From Toxorhynchites rutilus septentrionalis (taxonomy: Eukaryota; Arthropoda; Insecta; Diptera; Culicidae): 64,000 nt of DNA. Location: contig NC_073745.1 in assembly GCF_029784135.1 (NCBI RefSeq), positions 164,547,328-164,611,327 of the forward strand. The letters run 5' to 3'. The notes under the pieces are model-generated. The model searched no databases, had not been told where the DNA came from, and was given only the letters and a program-made list of their open reading frames with translations. This document shows positions 42,378-54,619 of this stretch, piece by piece. Every line of letters begins with the position of its first letter. Within the stretch, counting starts at the first letter, position 1. Position numbers and translations under genes: made by a program.

Positions 42378-44075
42378 ATGCAACTTATGACATCGACGAT
42401 TAATCAAATCCTGGATCAAATTCTAGAAATTGGATGCTACTGCCGATTCTGTGATCCGCCGTCCCCGGCGGAACTATCACAGTGCCAACTAGGTCCTGTT
42501 CCAACGGATTGTGGACAACAATATCAACTTCGATCGGCCTTTGGATTCCCTTATGGAGATTAATAGGCGCTGGTATCCCTTCAGCAAACGATTGCCATCG
42601 CTAGTGACAGTGCGGTCCCGGTAACGGAGGATTGAGGACCTCAGAAATAGAGAATATCCCAGAGGATTCAACACAGGAGGGATGGGACCTAAACCCATCC
42701 CTCGTTTGCCTTCGTTCGAGAGTTCACGTGAAGGTGGTCTTTATGAGCAGGTTGTAGCTGGAGGAGTCAACATCGTTGAATGATCGGACAGCTTAGTTCC
42801 GGAGGAATCGAGAGTCACGGCTGATGAACTTGTGGCTCTTATCAAATCATTCAAGAACATTAAGGCCCCTGGTTTTGACAACACATTTAACATTGATCTC
42901 AAACACTTTAGTCATGGCTCATTTGAAAATATTTAATAGATGCTGGGGGCTTTGCTACTTCCTTTCACTTCCTTCCCCTAGCTAAAGTCATCATAGTACT
43001 GAAACCGGGAAAATATCCTTCTATTCCTAAGAGCTACCGACGAGCTGTTCGAGAAATGCATCCAGAATCGAATTCTTGTTTTCGCGGATGAGAATGTGGT
43101 CTTTCCTGAGGAACAATTTGGGTTCCGTAAAGGAAGGTCTACCGTCCATCAACTTACTAGAGTTTCAAATATCATAAAGCAGAATAAGTCGATGTCCAAG
43201 ACGACAGCAATGGTGATTTTGGATATTGAAAAGGCCTTCGACAATGTGTTGCATGAAGGCTTGGCAATGTGTTGTGTCAATTCAATTTTCCAATTTATCT
43301 TATCAAGATCGTTAGAAATTATCTCTCTGATAGGGAATTTCAGGTTTCGCTGCATAATGTGTGTTCCAAGCATTTTAATATCGATGCAGGTGTGTCCCAA
43401 GGAAGTATCCTCTCGCCTATTCTGTGTAACATTTATACTGCGGGCATACCACCGCTTCCCGGTGATGGGATATTGTTCCAATTAGCTGATGACAATAGGA
43501 TTTTGTTTAAGGGTCGTTTCAACAGTATTCTGACACGCAAACTACAGGGTGACCTGGATGCTCTAACAGAGTATTATGCCAGTTGGAAAATATTAATTAA
43601 TGCGACAAAGATTCAGGCTTATTTTCGCATTCCAGATCTCTTAGACTTGTTCCGACTGAAAGCGTCAACATTTGGTTTGGTGGCTCTTTTATTGAATAGT
43701 CCGGGGAAGTGGTCTATTTAGAACTCACTCTAGACAGTCATCTGATTTTTAGGTCTCACGTTGAGAAAATAACAACGAAATGTAAAATTTTGCTCCGGTA
43801 TAAAACTCGTTGATTGGCAGAAATTCTAAACTTTGTCAGATGACTATTTATAAACAAATCATGAAATTCTCAAGATCATTCTAAACCTGCTCCCTCTAGA
43901 CGAGAACACGGAGGTTCACGAAAGAGCTTTCAGAAATGCATCCAGAAAATTGGAGAGAGGTGCTCCAATTCCGAGCATTAAATTGTCCGGAATATTTTTG
44001 TTGTAAAATAAGATCATAAGTTTAGGTTAAGTTTAAGTTAACTAGGAAGTTCATTTGATAATTAACAAAAAAAAA
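42378..44075 (+). pseudogene. Jockey-clade LINE relict (RT to 3' end)
   Basis: In order, with frameshifts: ADELVALIKSFKNIKAPGFD (RT entry), FPEEQFGFRKGRSTVHQLTR, MVILDIEKAFDNV, GVSQGSILSPILCNIYTAGI, QLADDNRILF (LADD in place of FADD), then ASWKILINATKIQAYF. Near 43900 a C-terminal HERAFRNASRKLERG piece precedes a 3' UTR ending in TTAACAAAAAAAAA at about 44060-44075. The set and tail are typical of Jockey-clade elements. Many stops and frame changes; upstream endonuclease sequence is absent or unrecognisable. Confidence 0.75.
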
Positions 44076-44161
44076 ACAATATGTTTAACATTCAAAATCA
44101 TAAAAAAAAATCAATCATGTAAAATAAACTTTTTTTTGTAATGCTATTTTTTAAATATCTA

Positions 44162-44444
44162 CAGGTAAACTTCGATATAACGTACATTTCACTTTCAAAA
44201 TTGTACGTTGTATCGAATTGTACGTTATATCGAAGCATAATAAAGTACTCACAAACGTAGTCTATAATACATTATTGTGTTGCTGTTTTAGTAAAGTTAA
44301 TGAATAACTTCAATCAAAAGACGAAGCCAGCCTTTCTCATGATGGAAATGTGTACGTTATATCGAGGTAAAATGTACGTTATATCGAGTGACGTTATATC
44401 GAGGGTACGTTATAACGAGGGTACGTTATATCGAAGTTTCCCTG
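44162..44444. mobile_element. pogo-like MITE with TA duplication
   Basis: The left end CAGGTAAACTTCGATATAAC faces the right end TTATATCGAAGTTTCCCTG; TA flanks both (44160-44161 and 44445-44446). The interior near the right end holds five or so tandem copies of GTACGTTATATCGAG. 283 bp, non-coding. The terminal CAG and TA duplication fit pogo-group elements. Confidence 0.8.
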
Positions 44445-44499
44445 TATTTAGGTATTCAGGTGCATAGCAATAGCTGGTCACTTAAAATGTTAAGAACTT

Positions 44500-46095
44500 T
44501 GTACCAAACAAAAATAATATGAAATAAATATATATTTATGCGGATAAAAAAGGAAGCTGAAGATGGAGAGAGCAGTCTGAAGCGACATTGGTCAGATGAA
44601 GAATTGGTGGATTCGGCTGGCCACGACCGTGGCTGAAGAAGGTGCGCGCCGACTGATGAGCGGTATCAATATTGAAGTGAAAGATTCTTCCCCAAACAAC
44701 GATGAATGATTCGATTCAGTAATTTTCATTAAATATAATGTAATTTCCAAAAACTGATATCTGAATAAAAGTTAACAATATCATCAAAAACAAAACAGAA
44801 TGATATTTTTTTTCGAAGATTTAATAGTAACAACTAGATAAAAACACATGCATCTGCTCCCAAGTCCAATTCAATTCTATCATTGTGGATGTTGAGAGGA
44901 AACAGGTAAAGAACCAATTTTCTCAAGTATCATATTTTCGATAATCAAGTGTTTCAACCAAGTTTTTAATAGCTTTTTGGAAAATTGTGCCAATGGGTAT
45001 CAGAGTTCAAAGAAAATAAGCTTTTTTGCAAATATTGTCATTATCATCATGCCTTGGTTAGAATTTCAGAAGAGACGCAAGCAATTCGTAGAAAATTCAT
45101 AGCGGGAAAAAATGTTCCAAGATTGTCACCGCACCGCTAATGGCGGAAGCGGGACACATGATGACCAGAAGCTGTATATGACGCGGCGCACACATCACCA
45201 TCATAGCGATACGATGATACGTTTATGTATTGCTTTGTGTGAAGGAAATAATAAAATACGAGTATCCCACCATACATATGCCCGCAGTCATTCCTACTGA
45301 TTAAAAATGTGGAAAGAAATCATAAATCGTGATTTTTTCTCTTTCTCGTCTTCCGTTTTCCTTCACCTTCTAGGGCGATTAATGCTGAGTTTTGATTCGT
45401 CGACAGAATGTCAGCCAAGTGGGGCGGGACGATATAATAATCATTTCTGATTCCATGCAGATTTTTTATGCTTTTCGCGTTAGGAGTGTTGGAGTGTTGT
45501 TGTTGCTTGCCGTTGTGTAGAGAGAGGGAAGCGTACACATAAAGCATTGTGAATGACGCAGAAAAAATTATAGGGAAATACATTCAATTCATGTGGCGGT
45601 AATAATGCAGAGGGGCGCCTTCTGCCTTATGGGAATCGTGAAAGCGTAAGCGTAGAAGGTTTTGAATAGAAATAATTACGGAACGTATAAATCGTTCTAA
45701 TTCATGTGCCCATACTATCAATCAGAGCCATTTTCTTTTTGGTGATGAATCAAGTTTTTAAGATGGTATATCTCATCTGCATTCGCGAAAACTATCTCTT
45801 CTGTTTATAGCTCATAATGTTAAATAATTATTTATCATTGCTTATTCATGAAGCTAATGATTCCTCTTAAACTTTTCAATTAATTCTTATTTTTATTAAT
45901 ACTTAAAAAAATAATTTTATTAGAATGAAAGCATTTTCTAACACCAAAAATCAAGTTGTGGTGAATTTCTTGAGAACGGTGGTATGTTAGTTGGACCATA
46001 ACATCGCGGCATTTAAATGATCCACAATTCCGGTAGAAGAATCCCATGATGCATTTGTCATAGAACGATTTTCCTCAAGTTTTGTCATTTGTCGA
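44500..46095. other. Non-coding stretch
   Basis: No supported gene. A short frame near 44610-44710 and the ORFs at 45112-45300 and 45320-45583 have no recognised domain. Confidence 0.45.
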
Positions 46096-46099
46096 TTTC

Positions 46100-46290
46100 A
46101 TTTGGAATTGCTCTATATTTTATTGGAAAACCTTTCTATTTAAACAAAGTTTGATGTATAGTGGTGCTGTGTCAGCCTCACCAATATGAATGTTCGAAAA
46201 TTTATGAATTTTCACTACTTTGTGAAATCGTAATCATTAAAAAAAAGTAATATGAAAAATAGAACCTACATAAGATTCAACATGAAAAAC
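46100..46290 (-). repeat. Dispersed repeat R, inverted copy 1
   Basis: The reverse complement reads TTCATGTTGAATCTTATGTAG, TTGGTGAGGCTGACACAGC and GGTTTTCCAATAAA. These match TTCATGTTGAATCGTATGTAG, TTGGTGAGACCGACACGGC and GGTTTCCAATAAA at 50420-50565. Confidence 0.7.
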
Positions 46291-46684
46291 TACGTATATA
46301 GTTTAATCCTTGAACTAACCGTTCTAGAGATATAATAAATTTAAACTAATTAAAATCCTGTTCGTGAAAAATCAGAAAATGCATACTGCTGCTGAATATT
46401 ACGGCTGAGATTCCGACGTTTTACTAAAAGTTTTTTTTATTATTATGATCAATTGGTTGTATCTCTGTTACTGTTAGTTTTAGGATAATACGTTATACAG
46501 TAACGTCTCGATTAAATCACTGGGTGTTTTTGACACGTCCCGTTTATATCCCTCTCGATTTTATCACTGAAAATGTTTCTTTTATATCACGTTTTTCGAA
46601 ACAAGAGACATAATATGCAAATTTCAATTCGACGTTGAGTTATTTAACAGAAAATGAGGATTAAGCAGAAAAGTTTATTTTTCA

Positions 46685-46899
46685 GCCCTATTCTGTATTC
46701 CGACGGATTTCCATTTCGTTCGAAATCGTTGTTTCGTTCGAGGTATGATTTCGCTTCACCTATTCCGAACGTTTTGCCCCTTTAATGTTCTGAGAGAAAC
46801 AGATCGAACGAAATGCGAAAACAACTCGAACGGAATACAGAATGGCATTTAATCAAGTCGTTTGAAATATTTCGAATCGATCGAAATACAGAATAGGGG
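46685..46899. mobile_element. MITE with CCCTATTCTGTATTCC ends
   Basis: GCCCTATTCTGTATTCCGACG at 46685 and CGATCGAAATACAGAATAGGGG at 46878-46899 are inverted repeats (about 14 of 16 central positions). The interior repeats TTCGTTCGAAATCG and CGAACGGAATACAG words. About 215 bp, non-coding. Confidence 0.7.
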
Positions 46900-47573
46900 T
46901 GTTTAAGTATTCATACCGCCTCCAGTGATCAACCGTACTCACGTAGCTTACGAAGTTTTCTTACTTTGTAGCGTATTTGTAGCGAATATTGCGCATTTCC
47001 TTTGAAAATCTCTCGTACTATGTTCATAAGCCTGAGCTTCATAGCATTCATTATAAACAATCAAAGAGAAAGTTGCTCAGAATCATCCATGGTTGTTGAT
47101 GTACGGCCTGTGCCGTTTCTCAAGTGCGATCCGTATAAAAATCAATAGTTCTGTATTTTATTTCGTCAATTGTTGAAGTTCCATTTGAGAGTTGCCGGTG
47201 ATAAATTTTTGTGACATCTTTTGCGAATTGAAGTTTGTATTTATTCCTTTGGAACGACAAAAGGGTGATATAAAAAATCCTTCAGGACATGAATCGAATC
47301 GGTGGAATGTTTAAAGAAATATGAGCTTCGACGACGTTTTTGGACGATATCCAACTTGAATGTTACAGAAAGTGACCACTTCCATGTCAAGATTTACGTG
47401 ACTAGAGCACCAGAAGGTTGGACATCAAAGATAACATATTACAAAAACTAATAAATTATTCACTTGCAAACTAATCAATTTGTGAGTAATTTTGGAGCAC
47501 ATGCGAAGTTCTAGTATAGTAGTGCCTTAATTTTAGAAAGAGTTTCGGCATTCGTAAGCACCAATAGAAGTGC

Positions 47574-47756
47574 ACCCGTGGCCGAGTGGTTAGCGTCTCA
47601 CATTATCACGCAGGGTGTTCGGGTTCGATTCCCGTTCTGGCCGGAGGATTTTTCGTCAAAGAAATTTCCTTCGACTTGCACTGTGGTCACGCGTATTCAA
47701 GAGCTTGCCCCTCGGAATACATTCAAGGCGTGTTATTTGGCTTGAGAAATCTCAAT
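47574..47756 (+). mobile_element. tRNA-derived SINE, copy 4
   Basis: Head with CCGTGGCCGAGTGGTTAGCG and GGGTTCGATTCCCG, body through AAGGCGTGTTATTTGGC. It ends at AAATCTCAA, lacking the last part of the family consensus, and is followed directly by an inverted head of the same SINE. Confidence 0.82.
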
Positions 47757-47815
47757 TTTTTTGACGAAAAATTCCCCCGACCAGAACGGGAATCGAAGGG
47801 AGTGCCACGGGAGTG
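47757..47815 (-). mobile_element. Inverted SINE head abutting copy 4
   Basis: TTGACGAAAAATTCCCCCGAC to GAGTGCCACGGGAGTGG is the reverse complement of the first 60 bases of the SINE, with a small deletion in the A-box region. It makes a tail-to-tail pair with 47574-47756. Confidence 0.8.
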
Positions 47816-48114
47816 GTTACATTAACTAATTCGAAGAGAGAAAAAAGTATTGCAGAAATCATTACTGACAAAATCAAATAACTTACCTATCGTGTTGCTA
47901 TTTCACTGATATCTTAAATTGCCATTGATAAAAATTAGAAAATCGAATAATCTTCGATGTTTCAAAGATTCGTCACTTCTACCGTGTACTACCGAGGTTC
48001 TGCTGTTTTGCTGCAACTGCAAATGTTTTGTGAATGGTTTCAAATCAGTTTGATCCGGCAGTTTGTCAGTTTTTAACAAAAAAAAAAATACAACCTAAAA
48101 CCGTTTTATTAATA

Positions 48115-49365
48115 TTGGGTTGGGGAAAAAGAAATGTCGTGTTTTTGATCGAAATTTGACGCTTTATTTAACATATTTAAAATTATCCAATTTAAATCAA
48201 ATATGCGCCGTTTTGTTCGCAAACTTGTTGCCATCTAGAAGGCAATTTCACTATCCCCCCTTATAAAACCCGCCCTCCTTATTTGCAAAAACTCAGACAG
48301 CCAGTTTTCGCAAGCCTCTTTTGAGGCCAACTTAGTATCACCGAGAGCGTTTTGCATGGACCGGAAGAGATGATAATCACTTGGAGCCAGGTCCGGACTA
48401 TACGGTGGGTGCAATAGGACATCCCATTCTAGCTCCTGTAGCTTCTGGCGGGTCATCAAAGATGTGTGAGGCCGAGCGTTGTCCTGGTGGAAAACAATAC
48501 CATTCCTATTGTTCATTTCTGGCCGCTTCTGGTCAATCGTCTGCTTCAAACGGTCAAGCTGTTCACAGTAGAGAACCGAGTTGAGGGTCTGGCCATAGAT
48601 GAGCAGCTCATAGTGGATGATTCCCTTCCAATCCCACCAAACACACAGCAAAACCTTCCTGGCCGTCAATCCGGGCTTGGCGATGTTTGGGCCGGCTCAC
48701 CGCGCTTCGACTACGACTTTTTTCGCTTTAGGTTGTCGTACGTGATCCTTCATCACCAGTCACCATCTTCTTCAAAAATGGGTCGAGTTCGTTCCGTTTC
48801 AGCAGTGCATCGCAGGCGTTGATTCGGTCTAAAAGTTTTTTTGCGTCAAATCGTGTGGCACCCATACATCCAGTTTTTTTTGGAATCCAATCTTCTGAAG
48901 ATTGTGGCAAACGGTTTTATGGTCTATACCCAGTTCCTGGCCAATCGAGCGAGTGCTCGCATGCCGGTCTACTTGGATGATTTCTACGATTTTATCGGTT
49001 TCCACGACGATTGGCCTACCAGTACGGGGTGTATCTTCGACAGCTACTACACCAGAACGAAATCGATCAAACCAACGCTGTGCTGTGCGAATCGTTACAG
49101 TATCGGGTCAATAAACTACACCAATTTTTTCGGCCGCCTTCGTTGCAGTTTTGCCTCGCAGGTAGTAAAAACGTAAAATATGGCGAATTTCTTGCTTGGT
49201 GGACTCCATTTTTGACGCGCTATAACTTGAGACTGAAAAGGACTATCACAACATTGTCTTTAAATAGCCGTATAGTATGATCCGATGCGATAGGTCCAAC
49301 ATAAGATATGTTTAAGTGTTGCCTTATATTGACAATATACTACATTTCTTTTTCCCCAACCCCAA
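48115..49365 (-). mobile_element. mariner element (DD34D), second family
   Basis: TTGGGTTGGGGAAAAAGAAA at the left and TTTCTTTTTCCCCAACCCCAA at the right are inverted repeats with one difference. TA (48113-48114) flanks the left end and TG the right, a probable point change. Length is 1,251 bp. The ends differ from the 9828 family though the transposases are related. Confidence 0.9.
48197..49209 (-). pseudogene. mariner transposase (second family), broken
   Basis: The start Met (49207-49209) opens MESTKQEIRHILRFYYLRGK. The N-terminal HTH region contains RSIGQELGIDHKTV. An indel near 48840 and another near 48745, where MVTGDE loses its usual KW, break the frame. The C-terminal catalytic part is open from 48669: FHQDNARPHTSL holds the second Asp and YSPDLAPSDYHLF the third (DD34D). 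A frameshift near 48260 garbles the last 30 residues. Expected length is about 337 codons. The copy is inactive. Confidence 0.88.
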
Positions 49366-49617
49366 TGATGGAAAACTGCACTGCGCACCGTTGAGGGGAT
49401 CCAATTTTCTCTGATAATATAATTATATTTTTCTACAAATGCCGAAAGCATTATCTATTCCTCAACCAATGGACCAGGGTATAATTCGAAATATAAAACT
49501 AATTGATGGGATTGAACTCTAATGGGGAGGAATTTCTTCAACGGGTGAATTGCTGGGATTTCTTCGTGCAAATGAGGCACTTCAATCTTGATCGTAAGGT
49601 GGAATGCAGATGGTTTC

Positions 49618-49722
49618 GACGGGGAATACTCGGGGAATGCTCGGGAAACACTCGGGGAACACTCAGGGGACGAATGGGGAACACTCGGGGGACGAATGGG
49701 GAACCCTCGGGGGACACATTTT
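49618..49722 (+). repeat. Minisatellite, GGGGAACACTC-type units
   Basis: Repeats of GGGGAACACTC and GGGGGACGAAT, with variants GGGGAATACTC, GGGAAACACTC and GGGGACGAATG, run about 105 bp. It is GC-richer than its surroundings. Open frames across it (Pro/Ser-rich on the minus strand, Gly/Thr-rich on the plus strand) are by-products of the repeat. Confidence 0.8.
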
Positions 49723-50411
49723 GATTTTTGCTTTACAGCAGTAGTATCAAACAATGAACGACGTTCAACTATTTCGGGGTATTAATAAAAGAAAAAACTC
49801 GCGGAGTTTTTAACAAAACTTCAGTCCCTCTAATACGTCTTCTATTCTTGAAGGTTCTATACAAAGCAACAAAATATGTGGAAAAGACGCTGCTATAGCA
49901 ACGAAAAATGTTGGGTTGCTAGATAGCTACACAAGAATACTAGATGGCTAAATTACTAGAATATTCCATTCCAGATCTAACACTAATCTACCGAGAAAAA
50001 TTAAAAACGTCATTCATGTTAAATTCATTGACCAAGGCACTAAAAAAAAAGGTGATAGATGTATTTTGGAAGTATTGGCACTATATTTTATCAACCCCAA
50101 TCACCAAATCTTGAAAGCGAATAGCTGTGGTGCATTTAATAAATACTCTGTCAAACCTGTTTATGATTCCTGCTCCTGAGACTCGAATAGTTGTACCTGA
50201 ATTCGAAGAAGGAAGAATATGACACAGTGTCACATGTTGTCGGTATAGATAATGGGCAATTAGAAAGGCTTGATTTTGAGAAAGATGAAGAAAAAAAAAA
50301 TGTAAAATGCAGATGAATGCATACAGATATCAACTGGAAAGAATAACTATGAAATATGAACGAATAGCATCAGCAGATTTTTTTAGCTTGATATAATCAA
50401 GACGTTGCTGT

Positions 50412-50585
50412 ATATAGCTCTTCATGTTGAATCGTATGTAGATTCTATTTTTCGTAGTACATTTCTTAAATGGCTACGAAATTTATATCTACATTTTGGT
50501 GAGACCGACACGGCTCTACTGTTCATCAAAAATTTGTTAAATTAGAAGGGGTTTCCAATAAAAATGTATAAAAAATATCGATATT
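50412..50585 (+). repeat. Dispersed repeat R, copy 2
   Basis: Matches the reverse complement of 46100-46290. It begins at the TA that flanks the candidate pogo-like end. Confidence 0.7.
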
Positions 50586-50999
50586 GGTGTGTTTTAACAT
50601 ATAAAAGTTTTTAATAATAAATTCTATTTTTGAGTAAGATTTTTTAACAATGTATTTAAAGTGTTATTGTTCCTAAATAGTTCTTCTATTTTCCAACAAC
50701 TTTGTCGAACATCATACTTGAATCAGACACCTGGATTTTGAGTTACGATATTTTGAAAGAAAGATCAATGATTTTGAATACGCCCTTTTCAAAAATCAGT
50801 CGTAAATCAAATTGGTAATATTATAATGAAAATTATGAGTTTGTGTAGCTTTCATCATAAGTACCAAGTTTCGAAAAAAAAACGAAGAGGGTCGGATCAG
50901 CGGCCGGACGATTGCGCGTGAAATCGCTATATAGCAAAAATTCGTCGTTTATAGAAATTTCGTCATAGAAAAAAATTCAGTTCGGTTTCAAATGCTAAT
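50586..50999. other. Non-coding; short match to 57640-57800
   Basis: GTCGTAAATCAAATTGG and GTACCAAGTTTCGAAAAAAA match, in inverted orientation, TTAAATTACGAC and TTTTTTTGAAACTTGGTAGC at about 57725-57792. No gene is seen. Confidence 0.4.
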
Positions 51000-51915
51000 A
51001 ACATGTGCCAAGGTGTTTCGATGATTTCAGCTACTCCTTTGGACATCACTCTTATAACTCCCGATGGAAACGATCAATACACTTCAACATTCCCGCCCTA
51101 TTTTTCTCTTCCATTATTACCCCGGGTGCGTAAAGTCTTTCGCTTAGCCTGCTTATCTTGTGACAAATTCTTCTTTTAGTAGAAAATTCGTAATCGTTGG
51201 ATTTCAATTAGGCCTTTTCAATTTGATTGTAGCAAGGATGATTTTCAGTGCATTGAGTCTGGTCACAATGTTATAGATAATCGTTTGATTTTTAAATAGT
51301 TCTCCGCAAGATTTGCTTCACGCATCAGCGTGCTGTTTGAAATCACCAATCACTGGTTGGAGAGACGACTTCAAGCATAGAAGTTCTCGCACATAATTTC
51401 AATGGCTGTGATGTCACCCCACCGAAATTCCCATAAATTGGTTTTACAGCATCATAATGATCACTCTATTGAGTTCGCAACAACTTTCTCATCTTTACGC
51501 CTTTATGGTTAATAGGCACATCCCAAAAACGAGTTGAAACTACGAAAAACAGGTTGGAGTGAAGCATAAAAACGTGTAAATAGCTCTAACAGTTCCATAA
51601 AATTTCACACACTGTGGATTCTTAACAAAAACTTGTCCGTATAAACTCAAAAAGTGGTCTATACACCTGTCGCAAATTTTGAAGATGTTTCCGTAACTTG
51701 AACCCCACTGAGGGTGACACCTGGGGCGAACCGCCCTCTCGTCCTCCGTACTGTAAGGTACTGGATAAGGGATATACATTATAGCATTTTAAACAAATCC
51801 TATAAAATTTTCGTTCGTAGCGAAAACAGCTATAAACGTTAACATTATTTCATAAAAACGGGATCTGTTTTCTGATATTGAACTTTTACCGAAAAACGTA
51901 GTCCTACGTAAAAAG
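51000..51915 (+). repeat. Dispersed repeat, uninterrupted copy (segments A, B, C)
   Basis: Holds segments A (51000-51316), B (51533-51690) and C (51777-51915) in the order in which they are scattered at 36880-37312, 38720-38840 and 41690-41880. No coding sequence. It serves as the empty-site reference for the TTAA element. Confidence 0.6.
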
Positions 51916-54615
51916 ACGGGTGCAACCCAACCAACCAACCGGCTGTCAATTGAAATAACTTATATAATATCGAAGTAGTACCAAAACCTGTTCAGTCGCA
52001 AGCGTGAAGTAAAATTCCATGCGAATGAAAAATCCCCGCTGCATGACTGCAATGAAGGCAGTTTGCATCGCGCCCACGGGGGGAATTTGGTCTCTCTCGC
52101 TGGGCAAGCTGCATCAAGGCAGCTTTGGAATCGTGCAGCGGGATTAAGCAGCAGTTTTACAGTCCACTGCATTTAAGACGTTACAGTACATATTAGCAAA
52201 ATTACATCCCAAAGATGCCACCTCTGACCATTGTTTCCGGCAGAAATTCGTAGAAATTTCATGATCGATCGTAATCGAATCATCAACCACCAATAAGCCT
52301 GAGATCACTTCCAAATTCACACAAGCACATACTCGTTTGATCTGCTTTGTTCTATTACAGAGTACATCACACGAGTAACTTAATGCCCGCATTAAAATGA
52401 AATTCAGGTTGTCAGCTATTGGTTTGGAATAAGCAACATTTTGTGGCAGCTCTTAACATTCTAACAGCACGTTAAATTCCCAATTAAGTGCTTTTGTATT
52501 GAAAATTTGATATGCGATGTATAATCAAACAAGCTATTAATTGTGAAGTGAGCTCGTGCTATATAATGTTATGGAAAAAATGCTTCCTGACCAACAAATG
52601 TTTTTCTTTAAGCATCGTTTCTGGAGTCTAATATGATTTCAATGCAAAATCGTACAATATGATTATTATATATCTCGATTTTGTTGAGAATCGCGTACTC
52701 TATTCAGGTATATTTTTTATTCTGTATAAACATATTTTGATCATCAAATATATAGACTGCACTGATTTGATATTGCCACTTCTATTCCTCCATTAGTGGT
52801 TAGTTTCGAGTTTGTCACGTCCTAAAAATGGAGAATGTCTGCACAAGGATGTTATAAACACGAGAATGATGGTTGTTTTGTGCTCGAAATTCGAACCATG
52901 AATGAAGCGACAAGCGAGCTCGTTCTCAAAGCTCGAAAACATGACAGAAGTATTGTACATGCAGTAATTGTTTTATGGGTAATTTGGTAAAGGATAAATT
53001 TCCTCGTGGCACAAATCTGTTCTCATGCGTTGTTTATCAGATTGGTTTTATTTATGAGACGCAGAAATCGGAAACGGCTTACAACGTTACAAAAGCTTGG
53101 CCTTTTTTCACACAGCACTTTGATTGACGAAGGTGTGATGAAAATGTCAAAATATTTGTTCGCAGGACGACAGTTCCATTGAGAGGACTGTCGAGAAAAT
53201 ACAGCTCAAACACATTCTATTTCCAAATAGTAGAACAATGGACTTCCTTTCCATATATTTTTCTCATCAGTGAAAACATGCTGCAGGCGATGTCAAATTA
53301 CAGCCCAGCACACTTTTGGGCGAGATACCTCGATGTAAACGATAAATCAAGACACGTGTTCGGAACGGATGGGGTAAAAAGTTACATCACAATCATAATA
53401 CAACGCCCAATTATGAGTAGAAGTGATTGCATTTTTCGCAATTATAATAGCAGAAATGACTGAGTTTTCCTTGCAATTGGAAAATAATAATTGAGGTGTT
53501 ATAAAAGTTATCTATCGCTATACAGAACTATATTGATTGAATCACAAAATTAACAACCCTGGACAAGTACATTTTCGTTTAGCTTTCGTTTTGTTTGTGT
53601 GGGATCCAAATATATTTTAATTAAGACTGGATTTCAGTTAGTTTCTTAATTTCTTCAATTTCTATAAATTCTTTAATTTTAGGGGAACTATTTTCATTGG
53701 GGAACTGTAATCAATTTGAATCACATTTTAATTTTTCTCCCGCCCAAGGCTTGATAATTTTCTTCAATTGACGAACAAACACCTCACACGCTCGGTGGTA
53801 GATTGGAGGGACATCCTAATGACGGTGATTAAACCATCAAAGTTGAAAAAGACACGCCGATCACGGCATCAAGTTTTCCTCATCAAGGGTTGCGAAGATG
53901 AACAAATAATGATGATACTCGGAAGTGTGAGAGAGGGTGGAAAATTCCATTTTTTCTCTCATGCTGATTCCACCGGGTTCCAATCATGTCTGATTTTGAT
54001 ATCGTTGTACTGAATTGCCGAAGCAGAAAGATATGCACAAAACCACTTGAACTGAGGAAAAAGAAATTAAATGACGAATATACATGGCAATAATGATGAG
54101 AAATTAAGCTGTCGAGTACGTGACTTTCACGCGGCGAATCTTATTTTGACAATGATCCCTCAGCTTTCCGGTGGCAACGCTGATGTGACAAATCAGAAGA
54201 CAAAACGCATTGGGTTACTGTATCATTTTTTTTCTAGTAACATGGATCTGATTCACTTTTAACACAGCCAAAATATTGTATGTTGTATTGACATATTGTT
54301 GTGATGTCTATATTATTTAATATTACAACCACTACACATTTACGTACTATATTAACTATTGTGATGCACTGAAAAATATGATGTAACAATTGGCGACTTA
54401 TAGGATAGTTACAAAAGCTACATTTAGTTACTTTCCAATAAACTGTTTCAAATTCGCCATCGGAGAAACACTGTGACAATTACTTTTCCTTTGAACATTC
54501 AGGGAAAGATTTGAAAAGTTCTTAATTTTTCTTATTAGATATAACTGAAACTCGTAACAATCGCAGAATTTCTGCTGCGATGGTAGAGGCAGATGATATT
54601 TTGATAAAAGATACC
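51916..54615. other. Non-coding stretch
   Basis: No supported gene or element boundary. A short inverted word pair (CCCCGCTGCA near 52035 and TGCAGCGGG near 52135) encloses about 100 bp that is GC-richer than its surroundings. ORFs at 53179-53463 and 53768-54013 have no recognised domain. Confidence 0.45.
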
Positions 54616-54619
54616 ATGT

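Larger units (their letters stand above)
46498..50410. mobile_element. Candidate pogo-like element ends, 3.9 kb apart
   Basis: CAGTAACGTCTCGATTAAATC at 46498-46518 is inverted relative to the end at 50410 (reverse complement CAGCAACGTCTTGATTATATC). TA flanks both (46496-46497 and 50411-50412). CAG termini with TA duplication suit pogo/Tigger elements. The interior holds a MITE, SINEs and a mariner as later insertions, and no clear transposase. The two ends could also belong to unrelated copies. Confidence 0.35.

Noticed and set aside
47757..47815. A second complete SINE on the minus strand
   Set aside because: Only the first 60 bases of the family are present and the A box is partly deleted.
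49455..49754. A Pro/Ser-rich minus-strand ORF
   Set aside because: Its repeats are the translation of the 11-bp minisatellite.
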